Assembly: GCA_016808115.1 (NCBI GenBank)
Contig: JAEQBH010001850.1
Location: forward strand, 186,001 to 250,000
DNA from: Tetrastigma voinierianum
Lineage: Eukaryota; Streptophyta; Magnoliopsida; Vitales; Vitaceae
Length of the DNA: 64,000 nt
Reading direction: 5' to 3'
A program made the translations under genes and the position numbers. Position 1 is the first letter of the stretch; every line of letters begins with the position of its first letter. Under the pieces are notes generated by a model. It was not told the DNA's origin and searched no databases. It saw only the letters and a program-made list of their open reading frames with translations. This document shows, in pieces, positions 13,196 through 26,278 of this stretch.

Positions 13196-13980
13196 GATAC
13201 AATCTTGAGCTTATAATAGAGTCGAAAGTAATAAGAAAGTAGGCTAACTATTTCTTTTGATCTTTGAGTTCTTTGATTTTCTTCACGACTTGCTGCATAA
13301 CTCCTTCGTTTAAGGACTCAGTTTGGGTGTTCTGGACTCTATGGGAAAGCCCTTTGAGTCTAGAATCCATCCTTATATAGCTTGATGCAATATTGAGCTT
13401 ATAATAAGTCCGAAAATGACAAAACCGATGGCTGCTTGCTGCTATTACTTGAGTCTTTGCAAATTCTTCGATTTTCTTCCGCATTGCAACTTGCATAACT
13501 CCTTCATTAGGACTACTTGTTTGGGTGTTCTAGGACTCTATGAAAGCCTTTAGTCTAGATAATATATATAGCTTGATACAATATTGAGCTTATAATACAC
13601 CTAAAAATGACAAAATACGGTAGGCCCATTGTTCTATTCTCTTTGCCCAGTCTTGCTACACAAGTTGCTGATTTTTCTTCATGACACAATTTGCATAACT
13701 CCTTCGTTAGGACTCAGTTTTGATTGTTCACGGACTCTATGAAGAGTCCTTTGAGTCTAAGAATCCATCCATATAAAAGCATTATAATATTGATCTTATA
13801 ATACACCTGAAAATGACAAAAGACAGTATTTTGCTCTTTGCCTCTGCGAGTCTTATGAAATTCTTGATTTTCTTCATGGCTTCTGTTGCATCTTCATTCG
13901 TTAGGGCTTTCCAGTTATAGGTATTCTTGGATTCGATGGAAAGCTCATCGAGTCTAGAATCCTAACCATATGCTGTTTAA
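13196..13980 (+). repeat. Tandem array, four units of about 187-206 bp
   Basis: Units begin at about 13,196, 13,383, 13,572 and 13,778, each with a TATTGAGCTTATAATA-like block, then AACTCCTTCGTTAGGACTC and GACTCTATG...AGTCTAGAATCC. The minus-strand frame at 13,248-13,496 runs across one of these units and is not a gene. Confidence 0.85.
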
Positions 13981-14879
13981 TGGCATTTTGAATTTATCTT
14001 GTCTGAGAAAATTGAATTGTTATGTAGAGGTGTACTAATCGCTTGGTTAAAGTTAATTGGAATACATGGTAGAAATGATGTAGATATGAACAAGAAATAG
14101 CAATATATGTAGATTTGATATGTAAGGAGTATAGATAAGAAAGTACCTACAGGTATCAAAGGAAGAGTCTACGTACGTACTCCTACGGGAGATAGAACCC
14201 AGTGCGATAAAGAGCAGAAAAAACATACAAGTATATGAATGTATAGGTACATAGGTCGTAAGATATGATAGTTCGATAAAGTACATGAAGATATAAAGTT
14301 AACAAGATATAAGATGTTACAAGTAAGAGGACATGATATGAATATAAGAGTATATGATATGAATATATGGTTGTCATACATAAAGCGAATAGATGGAACA
14401 TGATAGGAACACATGAATGGTAAGCATACATGATAGAAATATAGAAAGTACATAACTAGCTAAATCATGATAGAAATGCATTAAGGATATGATGCATAAA
14501 TGATATAAAGGGATATGAATAGATAAAGATATATATATATATGAATATAAGAGTGCATAGATGCATTCATGATATATGATAGGATTACATATATGATACG
14601 AAGACAAACTAAATGATAGAAAAAGATATGAATATATTGTAAAGAAATATGAGAACAACAGTACGAAACTAAGAAATATGTGAAGGTATTACGAAGGCGA
14701 AATAAATAATAGTGTATATCTCATCGGCATACATATTGAGCAATAGTTATTCATGTAGATGAGATATACGAAAAATGTAATAAAATGGATTAATACGCTT
14801 AGAGCGCGGTAGAGGGATAGATTGACATGCTTATTGGAAAAATAAGTCTACGGCGTGCGTCAGTTGGCCCGGATTTGAG

Positions 14880-15005
14880 TCATTCTGGCGCGCGGGCCCT
14901 TATAGATGGTCATTGTCTCGCACAATGATGCGGCGCCGCCGGGCCCTTATAGACCCAGCATTTACGCCTGCAGTGATCTGAGCGCCGGGCCCTTATAGTT
15001 TCCTT
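14880..15005 (+). repeat. Three GC-rich short tandem repeats
   Basis: The word CGGGCCCTTATAG recurs three times (about 14,887, 14,938 and 14,987), spaced about 50 bp apart, in an otherwise very AT-rich element. The block between contains CATTGTCTCGCACAATG, an inverted word. A related pair occurs on the other strand at 31,195-31,310. Confidence 0.75.
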
Positions 15006-16002
15006 TATCCACTTCTAAAGTTTATCACGGTGTAAACATGAAACATAAAACATAAACAATAAAACAAATGATTTGCATATGACATGTGAAAAAGATATTA
15101 TATGATCGAGAAGCATATCCTTTGCTATGTGATGATAAGTTACGTAACATGAGATTATACGATCGACATGATATATAAAAATGTATAAGAATGTAAAATG
15201 ATTTGAAAAGTTAATATGAATCGATATATGGAAAGTCTAATCTGATCTGAGAAAAGCATATGAACAAGTACAATACATGAAAAGGGAAAGTAATATAAAA
15301 AGTATAACGGGAAAGCTTGATATATGAAAATAGTACATGGAGCGGTACATGAAGCAATTTTTATGAATCGGTATATGATAACGATCACGTGATATGATCT
15401 GTGAAAATAGAACATAACAAGCGACGTAGTCTGTAACCGTAGAAGTAATATATGTATCTGAATATGACATACCCGAGGAATAGGATATGTAATATGAACC
15501 ATTAGAAGAGAATAGATCCAAATGATAAGTACTAGAATAAGAAATAAATTATGAGGCTATATGTCAAACTTCACATGATAGAAATTAATACGTTATATGA
15601 AAATGATAAGATAAGTGTATTTGTTGAGGCAGTCATAGTTATTAATTAGATCCTTGTATATGTTCCCACTAAGCGTGAAAGCAGCACGGGTTTTGTCGGT
15701 CACGAGTGCAGACGAGAGAAGACAGGATAGAGGACGGGACATCCACATCGCGAGACGGGCGACTGAGAGATAGGTGCTCCACCGCCTTCATGCATGATCT
15801 CGCCTTTTTGAATAGGTATAAAGCTTTGTTTATTGAGAAGTAATGGGACTCGGTGTATAGAACATGAATACCACTATGGTGGTATGTATAATGTATATGT
15901 AAAAGAATTTTTATTATTATTACAGAAATTGTGCATATGAATGAGAAAACAGGTACAGGTGTCAGCTCTGAGAAAGAAAAGGTTGAAGAGTCCCAGTCCC
16001 GA

Positions 16003-18250
16003 AGTGTGACACCCTCGCTTGACACCCCATCGGGTGCCGGGTTGGGGCGTCACACTAACACCCAAACAGGTATCCCTACATCATAAACCAAGAATCCATA
16101 CTCAAAGGGAGGATTCCATACTGATCTTATACAAAATAGGGATTTTCCAACCCAACTTTCAACAAATCTAGGGTTAGGATGAATTCCTAACTAAACCCTA
16201 GAAATGGGTCCATACAAAACCATACTATTCCATACTTATCCATACCAAATCATAGCCATCCATACACAAATAGTTTCCATACAATCCATACAAACCCCTA
16301 GTATCCATACCTTTCTCTTCTTCTTCTTCTTCTTCTTCTTCTTCCTCACTTCTTCTCTCCTCCTCTCTTCTTCTTCACATTTTTTGCCCTTCCCAAAAAT
16401 GCCCAAAATGTGAGACCAACTTGGTCTTATCCCATTTGAGTCTAAATTTCCTTTTTATTGCCTTTGGTCCTCAAATTCCCTTCTGTTTGCACCACAACTT
16501 CCTATTATTCCAATTTGGCATATAATCTTATTATCTTATGACTTTTATATCATGTTTTGACAAATTCCACTTTTACTCTTGTATCTTGTACAAATTTCGG
16601 GTTTCGCAATTTTCACGTTTTGAATTAAATTACGAAAAATTCAAATTATACCTACAAAATACCCTAAACTTCTTACTTTGGCTTGACTAGGGTGTATTTT
16701 GGAGGTGTGCGATTGCGATAGAAATCTGTCGCAACTCTGGCTTGTGAAAAAGTTTGTCGTGAGAACTCTTCGATGCGCTTTGCACCTCGGTCAGTGCGCA
16801 TGAGCGATGTCGCCGCATCACCGTACATAATCATATCTCTATCATGTCTGCATTTCTGTCGCGCCAACGCACCCTTTGTCGCACGCACAAGGCTGCTTAG
16901 TCGCATGCGTAGGCAGCTGGCAGTGCGATCTTGACTCTATTGCTGTTGGGACTCTCTGTCGCTGACGAGGGGAACCAGAATTATCTATCGCGATAGGAAC
17001 TCTGAAATGGGCAGTAGCCCACCCTTTTCACTTCCAAATTTCACCCAAATGCAGTAATCTCTATACTGCTGCCTTTGTACACATTTTTCAGGCAGTTTAA
17101 AATATGGAAAATTGTGCTTACTACAGGCAAGTCAAACTGAATTTTATTATAAAACTTATTATTTGCATCAACAAAATTGGATATTAAATCCAGAATTTAC
17201 AAAACACATGAATAGGCCACAGACCGGCCTTTTTCAAAATTAATCTCTTAGACTTGTCTTGGCTCCCTATGTACCCCTAGTACTTGAAAAATATTTCCCA
17301 TGACGGGGTAAGCAATGTCCAGCAGAAAAATTCTTCTACAAGAAATACTCCCGCTAAATGCACATGCGTATACGCATACATCGCACCATATTCCATCACA
17401 ATGCAATTCTACATGGAATAATTTCATGTCATGAATGAGATGGGGCTTTTCATGCCCATAACCTAGGGTTCTGGCCAGGCTCCCTCACACTGCGGCGCGA
17501 GTGTGAAAACTAGTCATTGGTGTTTCGCGATGACTTAAACCGATGGACAACCCTCGATATTCTTGTGAATTTACCAAATTCCCGTGTGTTTTTGTGGGTC
17601 GTGAATTTCTGGAGTCTCACCATGAGGGCTTGCACGCCTTAGGCACTTTCCGCGAACTTTCGTATTTGGATACATATGTCTAGCCCAAAAATAAAATTTG
17701 GGTCTTTCACCTTGTAGAGATTTACGTCTTGCTTCGCGACCTGCGTATATTTATTTATTTTATTGTTATGCAACCGTGAGTCTCAATTTTTTTTGGACAT
17801 CAACCCATTTCTGAGCTCATCACATATTCACCAAGATGCACACACACACCTTCAGCCTTTGATGTCGTGCATATGAAATGTGAATATGTCATTCATCTAA
17901 TAAATATCGTATTACGTACGTAATATTCGTCGACATTGCAAAATATGGATAATTATATTTTACCTTATAGTCGCATCGAATCAAAAGAGCATATATGGCC
18001 AACACAAATCTTTTCCTTTCTTGTCATTATTCAAACGCAAGCAACCCGTAAAATGGCTAATCTCGGACCCATAAAAAGCAGGGCTCTCGGTCACTTCGCG
18101 CATGCAGATTTTAGGTTTCGTTCGTCGCCAGAATCATTTGTGTTATCAAAGCATGCTAGCCAAAACGTCCAGGTCTGTGTTCAAGAAACCAAATCTCGAC
18201 CATGATCTGGGACATTAAATCCGATCCGAAAAATTTCGATGTCGGGTCCA
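16003..18250 (-). repeat. LTR-like element, copy B, inverted relative to copy A
   Basis: The minus strand of 16,060-16,700 carries the same head as copy A: TTTAGGGTATTTTG, then AAGACCAAGTTGGTCTCA, a GA-rich tract and repeated GGTATGGAT words. At 16,003-16,055 AGTGTGAC and GTCACACT form an inverted pair around the junction. The GC-rich part 16,700-17,000 has many TGTCGC words and a perfect palindrome CTATCGCGATAG at about 16,985. No gene is seen; the frame at 17,936-18,205 has no recognisable motif. Confidence 0.5.
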
Positions 18251-19040
18251 ATCTTGGGAATTAAATCATATATTAGGTCGTGGCACCGAAGAAGAAACTA
18301 TGCCATTAAATGGCTTTTAGGTTAGAAATAATCCAAGTAGGAAAATTCCCTATCTCTTGGAGTTTGACGAAACTCCCAGATTTTGGTACCCACGCGTAGT
18401 CCTCGTTGCATGGATCGACTTTACTACTCACTCCGATGAAAACCGACGGCCTAATTTCCGTAGATCTTAGAGATAAGCGAAAACCCCTTTTCCCCTTTCT
18501 CTCTCTCTCTTCTGCTCGTTCCCTCTCCCTTCCTCTTTGTTTCTTTTCTTCCCTTTTTCTTTTCTTATCCACTCGAACTCCTTTTTGTTTGCTCCTATCA
18601 TCATTTCCTTTTCCATTTTCCATTTTCTCCTCTCTTTCTTTTCTGCTTTTCTCTTGCATTTCTTCCTCCTACCGTGTTGATAAAAAAAGTGGGAAACTTA
18701 TCCCGCTTTCTTCGCTTGATCTTTTGTCGTATCCACAATTTTTTCTTAATTTGCGATTCTGTCTGATTTTTTTGGGTTGCTTTAGGTTGTTGGTAGATAA
18801 TAAATAATGAATTAGATAATAATAATAAAAAATAAAAATAAAAACTCTATATCTACATATTTTGGGCATGTTTGGACATTTTTAGGATTTTAGCCCATTT
18901 TAGTTCGTTTTGACTCTGATGCATGTAGGGGCGGGTTGGAAACTTACTAATAGTCGATCCGGAATAAAAATGAGCACAAGAGTGGTTGGCGGAATTTTGG
19001 CTGCGACTAAGTGGGTTGAGCCAAAATAGGTCGGGTTAAC
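18251..19040. repeat. Dispersed repeat with long polypyrimidine run, no gene
   Basis: The block TCCGTAGATCTTAGAGATAA at about 18,459 followed by a C/T-rich run (18,490-18,665) also occurs at 38,958 in the same orientation. The two opposite frames here (18,306-18,659 and 18,406-18,807) are products of the pyrimidine-rich sequence and are not genes. Confidence 0.5.
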
Positions 19041-19845
19041 CTCTTTCCCATCTCTAGCTATGCTTTGTTGGAGTGTTTGGAACTACAAGAACTTCATTCT
19101 TTGGAACAATAAACACCAACACGATGACCAACTATCTGCCTCAGCTATTTCAGCCCTTTCACAGAGAGGCGGATCCTTTTGGGGGGCATGTGGGGACAGT
19201 CCCTCCAAGAAAATCAATTTTTTTTGCTTAGTAATATATAGTGATATATACATATATAGATATTGTATTTGCCCCCCAAAATGTAAAAAGAATATAAGAG
19301 CTGAATAAATAAGATAAATTAAAATAAGGACCAAAACACATAAATGAAATCTACAACCAGAACTGAATAGTCAAGCCAATTACAAACATAAAATTTCAAT
19401 AAAAAAAAAAAGCCCAATGAAAACTTTCTAACCAGTCCGAAAAGGAAAAAAAAAAAAAAGCCTAGTTACACTACCCAAAACATAGCCCATGTACCAATAA
19501 GAAAAAATACATTCATATACTCATCTCATGAAAGCTTATATATTTTAATTTTTGATTTCAAAAATTTATATTTTTTCATATTTAATATATATATTTTTAA
19601 TTTCACTCCCTCAACATATTTGTTTGTGATCCGCCCTGCTTTCAAAGTGGTGCCAAGATCTGTGAAAACATAAATGGCTGCTCAATAGCCCATGTAAGAA
19701 GATCTGTGAATCAAGCCGCTTACTGCCTAGCCAAAGTGGTTGTTTCTATGTCTTGGTGAATGGAGATTTCCTCCTTTGCAATGTACTCCTTTCAGACTTG
19801 CAATAAATGAAATTTATCTTCGAGTCAAAAAAAAAAAAAAAACTA
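19041..19845 (+). mobile_element. 5'-truncated LINE tail with poly(A)
   Basis: At 19,057-19,110 the frame reads LCWSVWNYKNFILWNN, the W-x-x-W-x-x-RN linker region that precedes RNase H in plant LINEs. At 19,650-19,740 the translation GCSIAHVRRSVNQAAYCLAK is the RNase H tail (H-V-x-R-x-x-N-x-A-A-H-x-L-A-K). The copy ends in AATAAATGAAA and a run of A at 19,829-19,843. The middle is rearranged or deleted. This is the usual structure of a dead-on-arrival non-LTR insertion. Confidence 0.75.
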
Positions 19846-20125
19846 TTACTTTTTTTGAATTACCATTCAATTTAAGAAATAATTATTATTAACGGTTAAC
19901 ATCTCATACATCAAGCTCTCAAAATCATCGGTCTCCCGTAATCGTACATTTATTAGGATTTATTGTAACATTACCCGTATGTCTACTTACACTCACTTTT
20001 ATTTTCAATTCTTTCTTTACTCCCTTTTATTTTCAATTCTTAACCCATTAAAAACTCAAATATGTATTTTAAATGAAAGAATCCAATAAATTCATTTTGG
20101 GGAGATATGTTAAGGTGTATTGAAG

Positions 20126-20156
<31 letters not shown>

Positions 20157-21913
20157 GAAAGGAGATGGTTTGAAGTTTAAATTTAGATTTTTCTATTTTT
20201 CTACAATATTTTTAAGGCCTAAGATATGCTTTGAATTCTTAAATGTGCTAAATAATTTATGTTTTGTGAAAAAAAACCCTTATCCTATTATAAATGGAGG
20301 GTCATTATAAAGAATGAATAACCACATGCATATACTAATACACGGTCACATTCATGACACAACGTTATTGTTCTTCATTACTCTCTCCATTAAGAAAAGT
20401 AACGAGAGGTCATTTGAAAGCTTATTAAAGGCATCCTCTAATACTAGCAAAAGCATCCGAGTTCCTCTTGTTCTCTGTCTCATTCTCTTCCCTCGCCTCT
20501 TAATTATCTTATTTACCTTCTCTCTTCTTATATCTCTTTTATGCTTGAGGTTTGCATATATAATATTTTCACAACATATCCAAGTTTATTGAATGAAGTT
20601 TTTTTTAGTGTCATGTCATTACCCTATTTTTTTTCCCTTAAATGTTTTTGTAAAACAGTCCTACTTCTTGGGTTGTTAATTAATTTAATTTTGAGAATTT
20701 CTCTATATTTTACACATCTTAAACAAGCTTAATTCGGAGCTTGGGCTCGTTGAAAAATCTTTTGTGAAGCTTATGAATTAATTTAGTCTTTGCATGTTTG
20801 TTATGCTGACTTGTTTTGGAGTTGTGCGACATTCTTATAAATCGCTTTTATGTTTTTTGGGCTTTTGAATTATAATCTAGACATCTGACGTATGATTCTA
20901 TAACATCTTGGCATTGACTTCTGTTTTTTCTTTAACCATTTTAAAGAGATTCATTTGTGAATACTGTTAGTTGTTTTATTTCTAAAATTTTAGTGAGTGT
21001 AACTTGTTGGTTTAACGCCTTTTAGTATGTTTGCACCCAAATTAAAATTTGGTATAATCCATAAATTGTATTTAGGTTTGAGCCCAAACTTATGAGTAAA
21101 AATTTAAGAGAAATTGACCTAGATTCATTTAAATAAGCCCATATAAAAGTCAGTTGGGTATTTCGGAAAATTTTAATTTTTTTCTCAAAGTCAGAACATG
21201 ACAAGAAAATGTAGAGAATTATTTAAGATTGTGGAGATAACTTGAGGAGCAAGCCTCCCTAAAGAAGACATGGGCTGTTATTCGAGGAAGTGGGTAGTGG
21301 AAGAAAGTGAGGAAGTTGAGAATTTTAGTGGTTATTCAATGACTCTTATAGAAAGAGGAAAGCTCTCATAAGGAAGAGACCAACAACCAATCAATCAACA
21401 ACAATGAATCATTTATAGGGGTTTAGCCATTCCGATATAATTTTCAAGTTTTTTTTTAATTTATGTAGTACTTTATCATTTTAGTTTTTATACAACAATT
21501 CATTCATTTTAGTTTTCCTATTGAAATACAATAATTCTTTAGCGATTCCTTCAACTTTTATTTTATTTTCTTCGGTTTATTTATTCTGGTATTTTTACTT
21601 AGATTATGGGAAATTGTCAAGGGAATCAGGAAACCTAATTTTTTGTTTGATTAAAAGTTTAATTTTTGACACGATATTAGTTTGAAGACCCTTTAATTTC
21701 CAGCATATTTGCATATTTTTCTAATTGTCATTACGTACTTTGAATTGACATTCACAAAAATCACCAACAATTTGTTTTTAACTTTATTTGGTTTCTGGTT
21801 GTGTTCTAAACATGTTAGACATTTCAAATAAGTCTTCCCTCATGGAATTATTATCTTCCACTTATTTTATCTATATTTATTTTTTAAGTATATGTTTATT
21901 GTCCTATCCTCAC

Positions 21914-21995
<82 letters not shown>

Positions 21996-22142
21996 AATAT
22001 TTTAAAAATGAGGTTGGAATGGTGGGTCTAATTGGTTGATTAATTAATCGAAACTTGGTTCAGTGGTTCTATTTGCTTTAGCCTTTATGTTGAAGTACAC
22101 TTTGAACTAGTCTCCAATCGAATAAACCAACAATTGGATCAT
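19846..22142. other. AT-rich intergenic DNA, no gene seen
   Basis: No coding region, RNA gene or well-bounded repeat was recognised apart from the TA microsatellite noted separately. The frames at 20,107-20,732 are in AT-rich sequence without motifs. Confidence 0.5.
21917..21992. repeat. (TA)n microsatellite
   Basis: A run of about 76 bp of alternating T and A, broken once near 21,950. It lies in non-coding DNA. Confidence 0.95.
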
Positions 22143-22493
22143 TAAGGCTTTGCTTGGAATCCGAAAAGTGTAATAGAAAAAAAAAATACTAAGGCATGAA
22201 ACCTGAAAAATACTAAGGAATGTAAAAAAATATTAAAGAAAATAATTTTATCATGTTTGCTTCAATAATGGAAATATAAAAGAAAATAAAATATAATCAA
22301 AATTTTACATATTTTTTAATTTTTTTTTAATCTTTATATAATAGAGAAAAACAAATAAAATAAATTTGAATGAAACAAATAGAATTAATTTATTAAGTTT
22401 AAATATATCTTTTATTTACTTTTCACTTTTCATCTATATTTTCCTCACTATTTTATTTTCTTATTATTTTTTGGGTTCCAAATGGAGCCTAAG
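22143..22493. mobile_element. MITE copy 1
   Basis: The ends are inverted: TTAAGGCTTTGCTTGGAATCC at the left and GGGTTCCAAATGGAGCCTAA at the right pair at about 16 of 20 positions. The interior is AT-rich and has no coding. Possible TTA/TAA duplications at the ends would suit a Tourist/PIF-type MITE. The neighbouring segment is a second copy. Confidence 0.65.
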
Positions 22494-23600
22494 AAAAATT
22501 ATTCTCATGTTTGGTGTCATGTGAAAAATATAAAAGAAAATAAAATATAATAAAAAATTGATATAGTTTTAAATTTCTTAGTCTTTTTATAATAGAGAAA
22601 AACAAATTAAATGAGCATCCAATAAACATATATAATTAATTTATTAGGTTTAAACCTATTTTTTATTTTATTTGTTTGATCAGAAGGAGGGGGATTACCC
22701 CAGAGACACTAGCAACAACTCAAAACACTTTTCGGTTTCATGAATCCAAGACTATCCCTTTGAAGAAGATGCACAACAGCACTAGAGGTTGTCTCCATCT
22801 TGTGAGATAATTGTGTTGAAGCTTCAAAGCCATCTTAGCCATATGATCTGTCGCTTGATTCCCCTCTCTGTACACAAGGATGATCTTTATCGTCAGTGCT
22901 AAATGAACCATGTTTTCTTGGCTCTTGTATTACGTTTGAAAGAGAATTCTCAATTACCTTAAGACCCTTCACCCAATTGAACATTGAAAGAGAGTCTACT
23001 TCAACAAGGATCTTCTTGAAGCCTAGATCCCATGCCATCCGGAGACTAAAGAGGAGTGCCCAAGCCTCTGCTTCTTCGATAGATCTACAACACAAGTTGA
23101 TTGTAAAACCTCCCTTCCATGCTCCCTACTCATCTCTAATTAGACCTCCCGCCCTTGATATACCATGGTTTTCTGACATACTTCCATAGATGTTCGGTTT
23201 TAGCCACTCGGGGGAGGTTTCCTCCATCCTATCCATTCTAACCTAGAACTTTTCCAAGTGCCGGTAGCTATTCTTTAGAGTACTCCCATCGTTGTCACCT
23301 CCAAGCTGTAAGCATACACCGTCTCCCACTTCCTCTCTAGACTCATTTTGTTTGTATTAAAGACTTTATTGTTCCTCCATCTCCAAAGCCACCAAAGGCA
23401 AAGAGTAAATGTTTCCTTCTGGGGCTTCTCCTCATTGGGGATTTTCAACTTCAGATTCCATCGAATCCAATTCTGGAATGGCAGACTTTTTCCTCTTTCC
23501 CTAATTCCTTCATATTCAATTTTTTTTTTATTTCATTCCATTTTTAATCTCTATTTTCCTTTTTTAGTACTTTTCATATTCAAAACGGAGCCTAAGTCAA
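22494..23600. mobile_element. MITE copy 2, split by a LINE insertion
   Basis: 22,520-22,675 matches the left half of copy 1 (shared AAAATATAAAAGAAAATAAA and TAATAGAGAAAAACAAAT). 23,530-23,597 matches its right half and ends AAACGGAGCCTAAG like copy 1. The LINE fragment at 22,680-23,495 sits between the halves. Confidence 0.65.
22680..23495 (-). mobile_element. 5'-truncated LINE fragment with RNase H domain
   Basis: Reading leftward, the linker LCLWWLWRWRNNKVFN (about 23,370-23,420) is followed by GWLKPNIYGSM, GGLIRDE, then EEAEAWALLFSLRMAWDLGF and ILVEVDS (23,095-22,960), and YREGNQATDHMAKMAL (about 22,880-22,830). These are the RVT_3-type RNase H blocks of plant LINEs, including the E of EAEAWAL and the D of VEVDS. 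A stop replaces a residue after IRDE, and a frameshift lies before YREGN. The copy is a pseudogene inserted into a MITE. Confidence 0.8.
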
Positions 23601-25391
23601 TGAATTGGCCCATGAGTTAAGGATCGGATCTTTTTTTTTTTTTTTTTCCAATAAAAACCCAACTAAAGTGATGTGTAAGCCCACCTTTTAGGTGCCACTA
23701 TAGGTTTTCACTTTGGGCTCAGTTCCACACCTTTTAAATGTAGATAGAAAATGGTCGTTAGGGTTTTTTTATATCAAAAATGGAGAATAGCTTTATCAAA
23801 ATCAACTGTGAAAACGAGTTTAAAGAGAATTGAAAACATTACTCTGATTTTGTGATTTGTGAGTTGAAAACGAGTTTTATGGACATCTCATTTTGGATAG
23901 GACTTTGTATGTGCGAGTTTTTTTTACTTGTTTAAACCTTTGAGTTTAAAGTTTTACTTGTTTTACTTTGTATGTGCAACTATCAATTGGAAAGTTGGCT
24001 TTTCTTTTCTACAGGAGTGATAAAGGAAAAGACCCACAGAGATTTGTGATTCTCAGCCACCTAGTCTAATGGAAGTTTGGATCTTTGCAAGATTCAAATA
24101 AGTTTGGAAGTTTGAATTTACTTCAGGTAAGCTCTTTTTCCTAAATCTAGATAGGGGTATAATCGAGTTGAGTCAAGTTTGAACTTGACTCAAGCTCAAT
24201 GGAGTTTTGTTTTAAATGTTCAAAACTCGTCTCGACAAATAATCAATCTATTCAAACTCGAATCAATTAGAAAAATTAATAAATAATTATATTAGACTCA
24301 TTTCGGCAACGATTAATAAAATAGTAAAATTAGACTAAGGCTGCCGAAGCGAGCTTGAGTTGGGTATTGTAATCTTCGGTCGACTCGGCAAACTTCCAGA
24401 CTTCTTTCGGAGTTCAAGCTCGAATGATTAACTCCAAATCAAATTTGAGTATTCTACGAGTCGAGCTTAGATAGCTTAATTAACTTGTTTACACCCCTAA
24501 ATCTAGCTCAAAGTTGTTCTCCATTCATGTTCTATAATGTTGTTGGGCCTATTCTCTTGCCTTAGAGTATTGGTCTTTGGGCTTTAGAGTGGCCCAATTC
24601 TTCTTCTTTTTTTTTTTTGTTTATTTTAGTTTTAGATGAATAGCCTTTGAACCATTGATACAAGCTCTTTGAAATTTTTATACCCAATGTACAATTTGGC
24701 CTTAAATCATTTCGTTTCGGAACTAAATTAAATAATAGAAAAATGTTACTATATATATTTAATTATTAATTATTGTAGGTGAATGTTTTTATATATTAAA
24801 AGATAATGTATTGTAATGTATTACAAAATAAAACTCTAACAAATAAATTACTAATAAATAAATGATTTTAAAAATCAAAGTTTTTAAATTAAGTGTATTT
24901 TAAATAAGAATTATTAAAAAAACAAAAAAAAATTATTAGTAATGAAAAAAAATTATTTTGTAAAAAGGTGACAATTGCATTAAGATTAGAATTTAAAAAT
25001 AAACAAATAAATGACATTTTGATCTTAAAAAGTGGTGCCACTATGTTAGTGCACTTAGAAGAGAATTTTCTCCCAAAAAAAAAAAAAAAATGGCACTATC
25101 CATGTATTATTGAATCATGAATCAATTACCTTTTAGTTTAATAAAGAATCTAATTATAAAAATATTGTGTATTTGTGTAACATAGACCATAGTTCCCTTT
25201 TGTTATTAATTTCACTGTCGTTGACCTTTGATTTGAGTTCTATATGCTTTACAAACAAAGGCTGATGCGATCCTTGTTGTTTGATTACTTCTTATATTTG
25301 TTGTTTAATTTAAGCATTTTATGGCACATCATCTTATTTATTTAATTTGTTTGTTTCCTTTAATATAAGTTTTAGTGTTTTTCTCCTTACC

Positions 25392-25397
<6 letters not shown>
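23601..25397. other. AT-rich intergenic DNA with one dispersed repeat, no gene
   Basis: No coding sequence was found. A repeat at 24,160-24,500 is annotated separately. Poly(T) and poly(A) runs at 23,628, 24,608 and 25,075 may be old retroposon tails. Confidence 0.5.
24160..24500. repeat. Dispersed repeat, partner at 28,780-29,130
   Basis: Shared words in the same order include CAATTAGAAAAATTAATAAAT/CAATTAAAAGATTAATAAAT, AAAATAGTAAAATTAGA/AAAATAGTAAAATTCGA, GAGTTGGGTATT/GAATCGGGTATT and a TTTACACCCC/TTTACGCCCG end. It is repeat DNA of unknown class. Confidence 0.6.

Positions 25398-25450
<53 letters not shown>
25398..25450. repeat. (TA)n microsatellite
   Basis: Uninterrupted TA repeats of about 53 bp just before the R1 repeat. 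Confidence 0.95.
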
Positions 25451-25452
<2 letters not shown>

Positions 25453-25469
25453 CTTTGCGTTATGGGTGT

Positions 25470-26207
25470 ATTTAGGAAAGCTTATATATAGCTTATTTAA
25501 GCTTATCTTCTTACTTTTGATAAAAATTGTATATATTTGAAAGAGTTTATAAAAATCATTTGTGATCCCTCTTAAGCTCTTTTTAGCTTATTTCATTAAG
25601 CTTTATGGAGAAGTTTATTAAAAAAAAAGCTATTTTCTTTATTTAGTAATTTACATCCATAGCCATTATTTTATTTTCAACCAGAATTTTTAAAGTATAT
25701 TTGGGGCATGTAATGATATTATATGTTGGAAATGTTTATGATGGGAAAGTACTGTAGTGTTTTTATGTTATTTCCTCATTTTTGTCATTTTATTAATATA
25801 AAAAATATAATGTATTTAAGATATAGGACTTTACTATATTGTGATAGACATTACTTAAAAAAGCTCTGACTTCAAATGTGTCTTTGACTCAAGAACCAAG
25901 AAAGCTTTTGTTCTCTATGCCTTACTTTAAATAATTACAAGACATTAAGATATTACGCCTAATTTTATGTAAAACATCAAAATTAAAGATTTTAATAAAG
26001 AAAAACCCTACAATATTTAGTTTTTATGGTTCTCTTGATCTGCAAGATATGAAAAACAAAATAAAGATGAGTATGTCATTAGTTATTTTTTATATATATA
26101 CAAAGTAGTTCTATAATGCTTTAAATATATAAAATCTTACTTTGGTTTTTTTATTTTTTTTTATCATAGTTATGAGAGTATATATATAGTATATATATAT
26201 ATATATA

Positions 26208-26278
<71 letters not shown>

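Larger units (their letters stand above)
11051..16002 (+). repeat. Long non-coding LTR-like element, copy A
   Basis: Landmarks in order are a GTTTAGGTATATT head near 11,125, a GA-rich tract at 11,470-11,560 followed by GGTATGGATTT, degenerate motif repeats at 12,180-12,450, a ~190-bp tandem array (13,196-13,980), an ATATGA-rich stretch (14,000-14,800), GC-rich short repeats (14,880-15,005) and an end near 16,002. The same landmarks occur in other copies at 16.0-16.7, 31.1-33.5, 36.1-39.4 and 40.5-43.0 kb. I see no gag or pol motif, so this is a LARD-like or solo-LTR-type repeat; the exact class is not proven. Confidence 0.6.

Noticed and set aside
13248..13496. 82-residue basic minus-strand frame
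   Set aside because: It sits in the 190-bp tandem array and is not kept in the other units.
13196..15005. Possible CRISPR-like arrays from regular repeats
   Set aside because: Units are ~50-200 bp, diverged and without spacers; they are tandem repeats in a plant retroelement.
18406..18807. 133-residue frame rich in S, F and L
   Set aside because: It translates a polypyrimidine run that recurs at 38.96 kb; there is an equally long shadow on the other strand.
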